Origin: Tubulanus polymorphus
Taxonomy: Eukaryota > Nemertea > Palaeonemertea > Tubulaniformes > Tubulanidae
NCBI RefSeq assembly: GCF_964204645.1
Contig: NC_134035.1
Coordinates: forward strand, 5,394,501-5,458,500
Reading direction: 5' to 3'
DNA: 64,000 bases
In this document: positions 45,601-54,800 of the stretch, piece after piece
How positions within the stretch are numbered: the first letter of the stretch is position 1
Layout of the letters: every line of letters starts with the position of its first letter
Translations under genes and position numbers: made by a program
Notes under the pieces: generated by a model
What the model saw: only the letters and a program-made list of their open reading frames with translations
Database searches by the model: none
Told to the model about the DNA's origin: nothing

Positions 45601-48600
45601 TAGAAACCCCTTCCTCGTCACAGATGAAGATGATATATATCTGTTTGAATGTATGAAGTGCGGATCAGATGGTTATTGTAAAATGTGTTTGGACGAGTGT
45701 ATAGTCTGTGGGTTTCTTCAATGCAAATCCTGTCTATTGCTGAATGAACCGTGTATGAATTGTGGCTACGGTGGGTAAGTTTCAGGCGAAAAACAAATAA
45801 ACGTTTACCGTCAAACTCGCTTAAGTCGTCGCATCACTTGAATTTAGAATTTGCGATTCGATTAACTAAGCCTATCATTTTGATTGAAAAGTCATCAACA
45901 GATCGACATATCTTAAACATTTTCAGCAGTATCTCAAAATCGATTAAATTCTATAACGAAAATGAATAGGTTTTCACGGTCAAATAACAGTACATCTTCT
46001 CAAATATAATATTGATTAGTGGCTGAAGCATGCTTTGAGGTGCTATACATGATGCTCAAAAGTTGGGTAAAAGTTTACGTGTTGATAACTGACGACGTTT
46101 GAATTAAAATGGCTTCAACAAGATAATTAACTGATAGCTCGTCTTTATGTTTATCTCACATTTCCCTCTGATTTATTATTTCACAGGTTTTATGAATTGA
46201 ACGAAACCTGCGACTCGTGTCAACATTATAAATTTTCCGTGCGACCGTGTCGTGTTTGTAAGACTCGTCGCGTCTGCCCTGATTGTACTCGACACTGCGG
46301 GAATTGCTTCCTGTTGACGTTTGCTTGTGTGAGATGTTTGATCGATTGCGGGACTTTATGCAGCAATCGTGATTGTGAATCTCGCATGTAAGTTGCTGAT
46401 TAATTGAACCTCTGCCTGCACATTGCACCCCTTCAGCCGTACAAACACCAGGGGCCAGTTGCTCAAAGGCTGGTTAAAGATAACCGACAGATAAATACCA
46501 TAGTAACAATGAACTTTTAATATTGTCACTATGTCGACTATCCACTGGTTAACTCTAACCAACTTTTGAGCAACTGGCCCCCAGACTTTAGACATTTTAT
46601 CAGCACACTTTCAAAAAATGATCATGCACGCTCCACATGTATTCAGAACTTCATCTGAAACATTTTCAATTGAAAATGAACTACAAACACTAGAAATTAG
46701 ACATTTTAACAGTGGGCTCTCAAAAACTGATCATCCACACTTCGCATGTGTTCAGAACTTCACCCGAGATATTTTCGATTGAAAATAAACTACGAACACC
46801 AGACTTATCGGCTCACTCTAAAAGACTAATTACCCAAATTACAGTTAATTGTTATGGTGGATGTCTAAATGCTGCAGATTGATACCTGTATCAACATCAA
46901 TGTAACCCGTTAAAGTTATAAGTATTGATTACTGATTCATCTATTTTCAGCGCTGATTGTGGTTGTACTAAGAATATGTGTACGATATCATGTGATTCGT
47001 GTCAGTCTGGTTATGTGTGTTTCATCTGTGCTGCTGATTGCGATATATGCAAGCGACACCATTGCGAGGATTGTGTTATGGATTTCGTGATCTGCGAACA
47101 TTGCGGTTTTCAGTAAGTATTCATCGTGTTGCCTGTTGCTGATATTCAGCTCTGCTGTGACCGAAGGTGGACTGTCGTCATCCATTCGTTCGTTCGTGCG
47201 TCTGTCAACTTTTTCTTCACATTGCTACTAAAATCCTACAGCTTTTATCAGATCAATTCCAAATTTGGTACGATTGTTCTGTTGACCAAGGCCTACAAAT
47301 TTTTACGGAGCCACTTTTATTCCACTAAACTGACCAGGCTATTGGGTTCACTTTTCGTCCGTTATCCATCTGTCCATCCATAAACGCTTCAATGGATTGT
47401 CTTGAAACCTGTATGTGGTTTACGCATGTATACCTTAGACACATCTTCTGTCCAAAAACTGAAGGATACCCAAAAAGTCTTCATTGAAAGGGGTTGAAAA
47501 GAGACTCCATAATTTGAAAGTTTAACAATATGTTTCGATGCCTACGTACCGAACTTCAGTTAGTAGGCATGGAAATCATGGAGTCTCTTTTCTCTAATGA
47601 ACCTCTTTCAATGCAAACTTTTTGGATATTCAAAATATCCATTCTTCAATACAGTGAATGGATTAAAAAACAATGTTTTTGGTCAATTGCCAGTCCTTTC
47701 TGGTCCTAATAAGACTCATCAGGTATGTAGTCTAGTACCTCACCGTCATTCTACAAACAACCGGTTGTAGGGAACCGGTAACAACGACTGGTATTCAGAC
47801 TAATCAGGTATGTACCACCAAAAATGACTGAGTTAGGCCACCTGATGTGCTCTCAAGTCAAGTTGAAATAGACATTAGTACTGGTACTGTATAAGACGTA
47901 TCAGGTAGTTCCATGGAATGAAATTATATCGGTGCGATATTATGAAATGCTACAGGCAAATGATAATACAGTGAATATGAAGCTGAAAGAAGATTAAAAT
48001 CCAATTCCATTTATGATTACAGAATGTGTGAAGCATGTGGGAACGAATACAATTATGAAAGTGAGGAGTCGTGTTGCTATTGTTTGAACAACAATTTTTC
48101 GGTGGCTTATTGCGATTTGGTAAACCGGAAGTGTTTCCACGGTGTTCGCGGCGGCGTTGAAAAATACAACGGACCGTACAAATCGCGCGCGCAGTTTAAA
48201 TACGAACTCAGCGCGGCGACGCGATCGTCTTGCGCGAAATGTAACAAACAGGTTTGTGTCGAGATTTTCAGTTGATCAGTTTTGGTACCTATGGTAAATT
48301 GGATTTTTTTCACAGTCTGAAAACTATGGAAATTTGTTTTTTTTTTTTCTCTATGGCTGTAAAAAATCAGAAAATGGTCTCAAAATAAAATCTTCCTTTT
48401 GTTTTGAATTTTAGGCTATATCTATGCCTAAATGTCTTATTGCATATTTGATAACAAACTTAATGAAAATGATTTGTCGATGGTATTGATAATTGGCACT
48501 TATTAACTTTGAATGGGCCTACATTGCCCGTTCTAGGTCGGCGATGTGTAACTTAGGGTTATGGAAAATTTATAGTCTTGGTATGGACAAGTATGAAAAT

Positions 48601-49252
48601 GAGATTTTCCAATTCATAAGAACTATGGTTGATGTAAAAAAAGATTTCAGGACTCTGGGGCCTGTTTCAAACACAGAGTTAGAATTTGTCTCATTAGAAA
48701 TTTGTCTCATTAGAATTAACCTGGAAATCGGGGAAATGTCAGGGAATTTTATTTTCCTTAAAAAAAAGTCAGGGAATTTTGTAAAAAAAGTTAAAAATCA
48801 GGGAGAATTCAGAGATATTTGTCAGGTAAGATTGCTAGATCAAAATCAAACAATTTCCATCTATGACTTCCATATTTGACTGTGTTGATTTATTGGATTG
48901 AAACAATGTGCATTTCAGGGAATAGTCAGGGAAAAAAGTAAGTCAGATAAAAGTGATCACCCTGGAATATATTTTGTTATTATTTTCTCGTCCATTTCAG
49001 CCTGGAATTGATCAACTGAAGCTGTGTTCGCGTTGTAAATCGGCGCCGTACTGCAGCCGGTCATGTCAACAGATGGATTGGAAGAAACATAAACAAATGT
49101 GTGGAGATTACATCCCGTTCGATCAACTGCCGTTCATTTCAGCTTGTCTCGAAGAATACTATGAACGAACTGAGAAAGATCGTAAAAAACTTTGCTACGA
49201 TGCAAAGAAAAATGAAACGCAAATTAAAACGAATGGTTTCGAATCAAAATAA
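39633..49252 (+). CDS. RPA70N-like domain / TQT-motif linker / Cys-rich modules / MYND zinc-finger protein
   Basis: Eleven exons: 39633-39665, 42490-42619, 42709-42820, 43421-43533, 43954-44058, 44164-44746, 45562-45774, 46187-46387, 46951-47112, 48023-48251, 49001-49252, giving 710 residues with all phases closing. Residues 4-128 resemble the N-terminal OB fold of RPA1 (LTKSAVKRLLQGEKLKNPTV; LTSKYGNPVG). Residues 165-359 are a Lys/Ser-rich, probably disordered linker with TQT at 249-251, 332-334 and 342-344, then an acidic tract. Residues 360-551 hold three exon-encoded Cys modules, roughly CX2C-X5-CX2C-X3-CX2C-X4-CX2C-X6-CX2C (exon 8 is irregular). A fourth Cys/His region (552-620) precedes a complete MYND finger (621-661: CAKC, CSRC, YCSRSCQQMDWKKHKQMC). 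RPA70N usually binds acidic peptides of DNA-repair proteins and MYND binds Pro-rich peptides; TQT suggests dynein light chain LC8. I do not recognise a named orthologue. Function is unknown; a nuclear adaptor is a guess. Confidence 0.82.
39672..40980. mobile_element. Large foldback element, about 1.3 kb with about 550-bp arms
   Basis: The left arm (39679-about 40215) and right arm (about 40440-40972) are inverted copies. Matching landmarks are 'acagggacttgtcac' against 'gtgacaagtccctgt', 'aacaagggtggcaacaaatt', 'gaagactttctgcttc', 'atctcacaacgaaatcacc' and 'tccacgcgatgggtgagctc'. The outer edges carry TCAAACCC on both sides (39671-39678 and 40973-40980), a probable 6-8-bp target duplication as in hAT-type insertions. 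It begins 6-13 bases after the exon 1 donor of the RPA70N/MYND gene. No transposase ORF. Confidence 0.88.
40981..42489 (+). other. Rest of intron 1 of the RPA70N/MYND gene
   Basis: AT-rich, no exon seen. Short duplicated blocks ('ccttggccaatttttcctaggccaatttttcct' near 41630-41670) indicate repeat debris. Confidence 0.55.
44990..45390 (+). mobile_element. Decayed non-LTR retrotransposon fragment (3' end of reverse transcriptase ORF)
   Basis: Conceptual translation gives ELHWLPIEQ, then after a stop IKYKVL, LAPNYLCDLIHIH, SRYKRKSFGSRAFSIHGPTL, and LEIFKRQLKTF. This order (LHWLPI...YKV...LAP.YL.DL...GDRAF...P.LWN...SL..FK..LKT.LF) is typical of the C-terminus of CR1/L2-type elements. It is interrupted by stops and frameshifts and lies in intron 6 of the RPA70N/MYND gene, same strand. 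Confidence 0.8.
46451..46582. mobile_element. MITE-like element, GGGGCCAGTTGCTCAAA family (copy 1)
   Basis: 132 bp. GGGGCCAGTTGCTCAAAGGC is inverted at the right ('aacttttgagcaactggcccc'). Central 'agataccatagtaacaatg'-like and 'ttgtcactatgtcgac' blocks are shared with the NOSIP-intron copy at 60478. Confidence 0.85.
46584..46808 (+). repeat. Tandem duplication, about 125-bp unit, 2 copies (dispersed relative at 55.2 kb)
   Basis: 'agacattttatcagcacactttcaaaaa', 'tgatcatgcacgctccacatg', 'ttcagaacttcatctgaaac' and 'attttcaattgaaaatgaac' recur in the same order in the second unit. A related single copy lies at about 55190-55325. Confidence 0.75.
47113..48022 (+). other. Intron 9 of the RPA70N/MYND gene
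   Basis: No exon. Besides the inverted repeat, 47779-47806 ('accggtaacaacgactggtattcagact') matches about 58021-58050 in the opposite orientation, so both lie in copies of one dispersed element. Confidence 0.55.
47459..47640. repeat. Inverted repeat in intron 9 of the RPA70N/MYND gene
   Basis: Left 'caaaaagtcttcattgaaag' and 'aaaagagactccat' (to about 47511) are inverted at about 47578-47632 ('atggagtctcttttctc', 'ctttcaatgcaaactttttgg'). Confidence 0.7.
48252..49000 (+). other. Intron 10 of the RPA70N/MYND gene
   Basis: Contains a copy of the 'tcagggaatttt' repeat (about 48705-48965) ending in 'gtgatcaccctgg'. The 128-codon open frame at 48493-48879 reads through this repeat and is not a gene. 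Confidence 0.55.
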
Positions 49253-50279
49253 TAGTTGGGAAATGTTTTTTAGCAAATTTCTTTTGTCACCTTTTTGGTG
49301 TCCGCAAATATTTTCTATTTCTGGAACACAGGAATAGAGCCGTTTTAAATCTATTTTTAGATTATGACATTTTACCCATTTATAACGTAATTCAAGGTTA
49401 TCTTGAATCTTAATTCTCTCCGTGTGGAAATATTTGAAGGCAAAGGTGAATTGATTTCAGGGCGGCTGTTCCCTTTCCCTCAATATGCCAGCTCGCTACC
49501 TCCATTCCTCTCCCACTATTGTCTCCGCTGCTTCTCTTGATCTCTCTGCCCCTCTGTCATTTTCCCGTGATCTGATATAGACCTAGGCCCAGTTCCACAG
49601 TTGTGAATTAGAGTTAACTCTCTGAGTTAAAATTAGTTCATTTTCAATGTTTTAACTCAGAATAAAACCTTGACTCACGAATGTAGAACTGGGCCCTAAG
49701 GAGGATCTTTCAACGACCAGTGTAAAAGAATTTTGTAACGAATCTAATTTTATGTATGAATCTTTTTATTACAACGAACTAGTGATGTAAATACAGTAAA
49801 TGTTTGTAGTTTTAGTAATAAAAACAAATAAACAGATAAAGCAGCAATAAAAATAATACAAAACTTATGTATACGATTTAAAGTAGATTATTGAGTAGGT
49901 ACAACATTATATACTAGTGACGCTTTAAATGAGTAATATTTGAGACAAATTAAGTAGTGAACTCGTAACAGGACTGGATGCAGTTCTGAGTAGATCTCAA
50001 ATACTGGGGGCACACATTTAGTAATATAGAAGTAGAAATTCGCAATGTGTTGTGAATATATTGATAATAATATATTCTACTCTAATTTGACAATGCTATG
50101 AGATGGAAGTGAGCTAAATGTAGTCTAACATACTCTTTATAGTTTGTATATAATGTATAATCTAATATACTCTGTATAATATGTGAAGAAGATCTTAAGT
50201 TAGTGTGATTTCTCAGTAGAGTCTCGGTTAAAGTTCTCTGATCCGAGTTTTAAAATCCATGATTGTTCACGCAATTATT
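49253..50279. other. Convergent spacer: RPA70N/MYND and MS4A-like 3' ends
   Basis: Holds a MITE-like element (49586-49695). AATAAA on the plus strand occurs near 49820 and 49828; minus-strand AATAAA (TTTATT) occurs near 49765 for the MS4A-like gene. No coding exon. Confidence 0.55.
49586..49695. mobile_element. MITE-like element, CAGTTCCACAG family (copy 3)
   Basis: GGCCCAGTTCCACAGTTGTG left and 'gtagaactgggccc' right. The interior 'gagttaactct' and 'aaattagttcattttcaatg' is shared with the copies at 20066 and 22079. Confidence 0.8.
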
Positions 50280-51248
50280 TTACAAAGCAGTCTTTGTAGG
50301 CTCAGATTGCGTGGGGTCGTTTTGGTCATACGGTGGTGGGGCGACCATTCCTGCGTACTGTACCGCGGCCGGGTTCTGCTCTGCCCCGCGTACGTTGGTG
50401 GCGTCCGCGCTGGTTGTAGCAGGCGGCGGCGCGTAATTCAAATAGACGACGACCGCCGACTGATTGGCCGCTCGGGACGACGTCCCGCTGCGACAACACA
50501 CCGCTCGACAACAATACGCCGATTGGAGGATCGCGATTACGAATTCGACCAATGAGAAGATGACGATGAACGAATGCATAGCGACGTTCATCGGATGATA
50601 GATGTAGCGTCGGCAGTTGTAACCGTGGGGACAGCTATACCGGGTCCAGCGGAACCGATCGATCGGGATCAATACGGCCGATATAATCATCACGCTGATA
50701 GCGACGACGGCGCTGATAATACACAGGACCATCGTTGCGACGAGGATCTTCTTGCGTGCGAAACGACTACCCATTCCTAAACTACCGGCCACCATGAAAC
50801 AAACGCCGCCCCAAATTCCCTGACCGATCGCCGCGAATCGGGACTCGCGACTGGCGACTAGGATCACCTGAGCGACAATCACCAGTCCGCCGCATATCAG
50901 CTGGATTATGCCCATAGCCATGTGAGCTTTACGATGAGGGTACCGGGTCGTATCTGCTCGGGTCGTATCCTGCTGCATCTGTTGTTGCCCCAGCGGCTGA
51001 TATTGAACTTGCTGCATTTGGGGCATAGTCGTCATGACAACCTGCGGTTGGTTATGCATCGCTATGGGAACGTGTTGCGCCATGACGACTGGTTGCGGGC
51101 AGGCGCTGTATACTAGTTGTTGATTGGCTGGTGCAGTCGGTATAGTGATGTTTTGAGGCAGGCCACCTGCTGCTGGTGCCGTGTATGCGTATTGGATAGC
51201 TGGCTGTTCGTGTCCATTACTGTTAACGGCAGCTTGAGTTGAAGACAT
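50280..51248 (-). CDS. MS4A/CD20-like four-transmembrane protein
   Basis: 322 residues in one coding exon. The first 120 residues are Ala/Pro/Gln-rich (QMQQVQYQPLGQQQMQQ). Four TM segments follow: HMAMGIIQLICGGLVIVAQV, GQGIWGGVCFMVAGSLGMGS, ILVATMVLCIISAVVAISVM and HSFIVIFSLVEFVIAILQSA, with Cys-rich CCRAVCC after TM4. The IWGG..F...GSL motif at TM2 and the CC-containing end of TM4 are hallmarks of the MS4A/TMEM176 superfamily, proposed to modulate signalling or ion flow. An extracellular loop between TM3 and TM4 has Cys residues (YSCPHGYNC). The start is placed at MSSTQAAVN because an AG acceptor (about 51284) separates it from the upstream in-frame Met at 51305. The Pro-rich C-tail may bind SH3/WW domains. 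Ligand unknown. Confidence 0.82.
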   Translation of the reverse strand: MSSTQAAVNSNGHEQPAIQYAYTAPAAGGLPQNITIPTAPANQQLVYSACPQPVVMAQHVPIAMHNQPQVVMTTMPQMQQVQYQPLGQQQMQQDTTRADTTRYPHRKAHMAMGIIQLICGGLVIVAQVILVASRESRFAAIGQGIWGGVCFMVAGSLGMGSRFARKKILVATMVLCIISAVVAISVMIISAVLIPIDRFRWTRYSCPHGYNCRRYIYHPMNVAMHSFIVIFSLVEFVIAILQSAYCCRAVCCRSGTSSRAANQSAVVVYLNYAPPPATTSADATNVRGAEQNPAAVQYAGMVAPPPYDQNDPTQSEPTKTAL

Positions 51249-51850
51249 GTTCACCGTCTGTATTATTGTGTGTGTGTTTGTCCCCTGAAATTGTAAAATA
51301 TACATTCATTAATCATGACACATATATATTGATTCGGTCAAATTTAGTTTCATGAATTCATTTACATAAAAAAGAAAGAAAATTGTCATTGACGAAAATA
51401 TCTGACCACGAAAATTATAAACCACCAAAAAAACGGAAAAACTAACTAACTGCGCATTTAAAAACAATTGATTTTCCATTTGCATCATGCATGGGGGGTT
51501 CATATTTCAGGACTTTATTTGTTGATAAGCGTGGAATTAATTCGGTTGATCGTATTATAATTACCCTGCGCGCTATGTAATTACAAAGCTCGGATGATTA
51601 ATCAAACGTTGATCATTAGTAATCGCGGAAGTATTATGAGCAAAACTTGGGAAAACCCAGAACGTAAATCCCAAAATAAGCGACCGTTTCCTCAAATTCA
51701 AATTTACTATATTGATAAATGTTTAGCGGCGGTCGCTACGTTGACGTATTTACTTCCGGGTTCTCGATTCGACGACGCGATGCATGGTCAGAATTGTGCA
51801 GGTTTCAGCAAGTTTTCAGCGGCGTCAGCAGCACAGAACCGACCTCAATA
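51249..51850. promoter_or_regulatory. Head-to-head interval between MS4A-like gene and SPTY2D1
   Basis: 602 bases separate the start codons. The minus-strand gene has a likely 5' UTR intron starting near 51284. The part near SPTY2D1 (51720-51850) is GC-richer, as expected for a 5' UTR/promoter. No TATA box recognised. Confidence 0.5.
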
Positions 51851-54800
51851 ATGGACAAGATGGACTTCTCGTTACTGTTAACCTTGGCGCAGGGAAACCA
51901 AAAAGATAAAAAAGAAGTAAGGCTTAGAAATTTTGACTTGAAAATGGTAGTGAATGAATGAATATGCTAAATCTAAAAATAAAAATAGCCTAGGTTATTT
52001 TTAGAAATTTGGAAAATGCTATATCATTGCATAATAAAATGAATACAAGAACACTGATATTGAGGTTCTGACCCAAGAATCCTTGAAGTACAATGTTTAG
52101 TAGGCCTACATTTAAACCAGGCCCACCATTTGAAAAAGGCCTATTATATGAATTTAATTTAACAGAAGGAAAATTTCTCATTAAATCAGACCAGTTTTTT
52201 TAGCTTCATTTAGGTAATGAAAAATCTGGCTCATACACTTGAAGAGCAGTCTCGTCACAATGGCGGCGCCAGTGGAGTTGCGATAATAAATGTTTATCCG
52301 TTGTTTGTTTAATTGTATTGTAGCAGTCGAAGAGGGAACCGCGAAAATTCAGCACGGTCGTACCGCCCCCGAAAAAAGAGAGCAAAACTCAGAAACCAGT
52401 CGTCGCGAAGGATGCGATCAAATCACTTTTAGAGAAGAAGAAACAAGAGGAGAAAGCGGCGAGAAAAAGGCGAAGTACGTCAACGCGTGGGCTTTGAGTA
52501 GTTGGGCCAGAGTTCTACATTTCGGATTGAAAGTCCAATGACCGCCATCTGTTACAAACGTTCAAGTGGGCTGGGAAAGCAACTTGGCACAATAGAATTG
52601 AATTTTAAGCGCAAAATGTTGCCCTTAGTTTGTGTTCAATTCCCGGGCAGAGATTACTCTTTCAGAGATTAAGGATAGGGGAAGAGAACTGTATTTTATA
52701 GACTTGTCAATTATTATAATTATCATTACTATATTACCATAGGTGCCGCCAAAATTTGAAAAATATTGGTCTCTAAAAGTCTAGGGCCTGTTTTGAATAC
52801 CTCAGGCGTAGTACAAATTGGCAATTGTGCTAATACTGTCAGAAATAGATTTAACAATTTTTAAATTTCTTACTTAGGTCAAATCTTATATTGAATGTTT
52901 TAGCGGATGAATTATTATTTTAGAGTTCATTAAGACGAGGCTCCACTGAATCGGCAGCCCCACTTGTTGAACAAGAAATTTTTTGAAATGCACTTTCTCA
53001 AAAAGGCGCTGTCTCGAGTTGATGACAGTTAGTAGTAATTCATGTTATATCCTCTAGTGACAAATATCATGATTTTCACTCAGATCTCAGAGTGGGAAAA
53101 TCGAAAAAATTTCCCTGTGCTTGCGTGATTGCAACTGAGCTGCAATCTCGTATATTGAACTAACAAAGGAACCCGCTTAATTCGAATAATTTGGGACCAA
53201 CAAAATTCATCCTGTATTTGGGAAATCCGGATTAAAAGTAATTTTCTTCTATATGATAAACAAATGACCGCAAATGTTGTCCGGATTAGACCAAAAAACG
53301 GATTAAGCCGATCCGGATTAAGCGGGTTTGACTGTTGTTCAACAACAGAAAAAATTCAAAACTACCCAACTGAAAATTTTATTTCCTTCCGATGGCCCTG
53401 ATGGGTAAAAAATTGTAATCGGATATTCATTTGCATTTCAGTCGAAGCAATTGTGAAAAAAGACCTCGATAAACGCAACAAGGGCAACAAAAAACTGCAA
53501 CATGACGAGAAAAAGGAGTATAAACTCGATCCGGACGAGTTGTTCGCCAAGCAACATAAACAATACGTCGAACAGAAATATACGAAAGACAAATTGAACG
53601 CCTTGAATTTACAAGAGAAACTGCTGCGTATAAAATCGAACATGATCGGGGGAATCCCCGTCATCGAGAAGGAAGAACCGCCGCAGCAACAGGCGCCGGT
53701 AGAGAAAAAAGACCGTGATTCGGAAAAGCGCAGCAGAGATAGCGCCTCGAGTAAATCGTCGTCGCACGGGAGGGATCATAAAAAATCGTCGTCGGGTCAG
53801 ATCAAAGAATTTAAAAGTCGCCGAAGTCGTAGTCGTAGTCGGTCACCTTCGCCGCAAGTCGACGTCAAGAAGAGTGTCGCCGCAAAAGATAGGACGAAAA
53901 CGAAACGACCGCCGCCGCCGGCAGTTCTGTCGTTCGACGATTTGATGAAAATGGCGCAGGATAAGTCGGCGTCGGACGGCAAGGCGGCGCCACCGGACGA
54001 AAAGAAAGAGAAGGAAAAGAAGAAACCGGAGATTCCGCGGCCGAAGGGCATGCCCGACCGGCCGATGACGCAGGACGAGAAAGAACACTGGTTGCGTAAA
54101 CAAACGAAGGAATATCAGGATTGGATCCGACACGGTAAAGAACGACCTCAGTTCGAGATCGTGAATAACAAACGCCGACGACCGAAGTATACGACGGCCG
54201 GGCAACCGCTGAACGACGGACGCGGACCGAATTTCAAAAGTCGCGAGCGCTTGCCATCGGCTTCGGAGAGCGACGACGAATTGCCAGATCCGAATGCGTC
54301 TGCCGGCGCCGGAAATACGGCGTCGAGGTCGAATAGTTCCGCGTCGAAAAAGGATGCAAGGAATATTAGCGGTAGTAAGTTGAATAGTTCGGTGTCGAAA
54401 AACGTTGTTAGGAATAGTAATAGTAACGCCAGGAATAGTAATAGTAATGCCGGTAGTAGTGGTAGCAGTAGCGGTGCTAGTTCGAAAAATAATTCCATTC
54501 CGGCGAAAAGTTCTTCGAAATTTCAAACCGCGTCGCGTAACGGTCACAATATTTCCGCTCAAGATTCACGTAAAACGCCGTCGTCGTCGAAAATTGCTCA
54601 AAACAACGTGTCGCGACCGTCCGTCGACAAACGTTCGGGATCGACGCCGAACGTCGGGAAAATAACGAAAAAAATTCATTTGTCAGAAAATCGCGAGCGG
54701 TCGGTCCTGAGTAAGACCGTTAGTAACCGCAGTACTTCGTCATCGGGAACGAAGGGTTCGAACAACAATTCGAAGTCGCGCAATTCGCAATCGGAATCGC

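Noticed and set aside
48493-48879. 128-codon plus-strand ORF
   Set aside because: Reads through a dispersed repeat with poly-A runs in intron 10; no domain.
52290-52541. 83-codon ORF over SPTY2D1 exon 2
   Set aside because: Alternative frame; the phase-0 frame from exon 1 matches the SPT2 N-terminal region instead.
53843-54562. 239-codon minus-strand ORF rich in Arg/Thr/Ile
   Set aside because: Antisense of the Ser/Asn/Arg-rich SPTY2D1 exon 3; low-complexity artefact.
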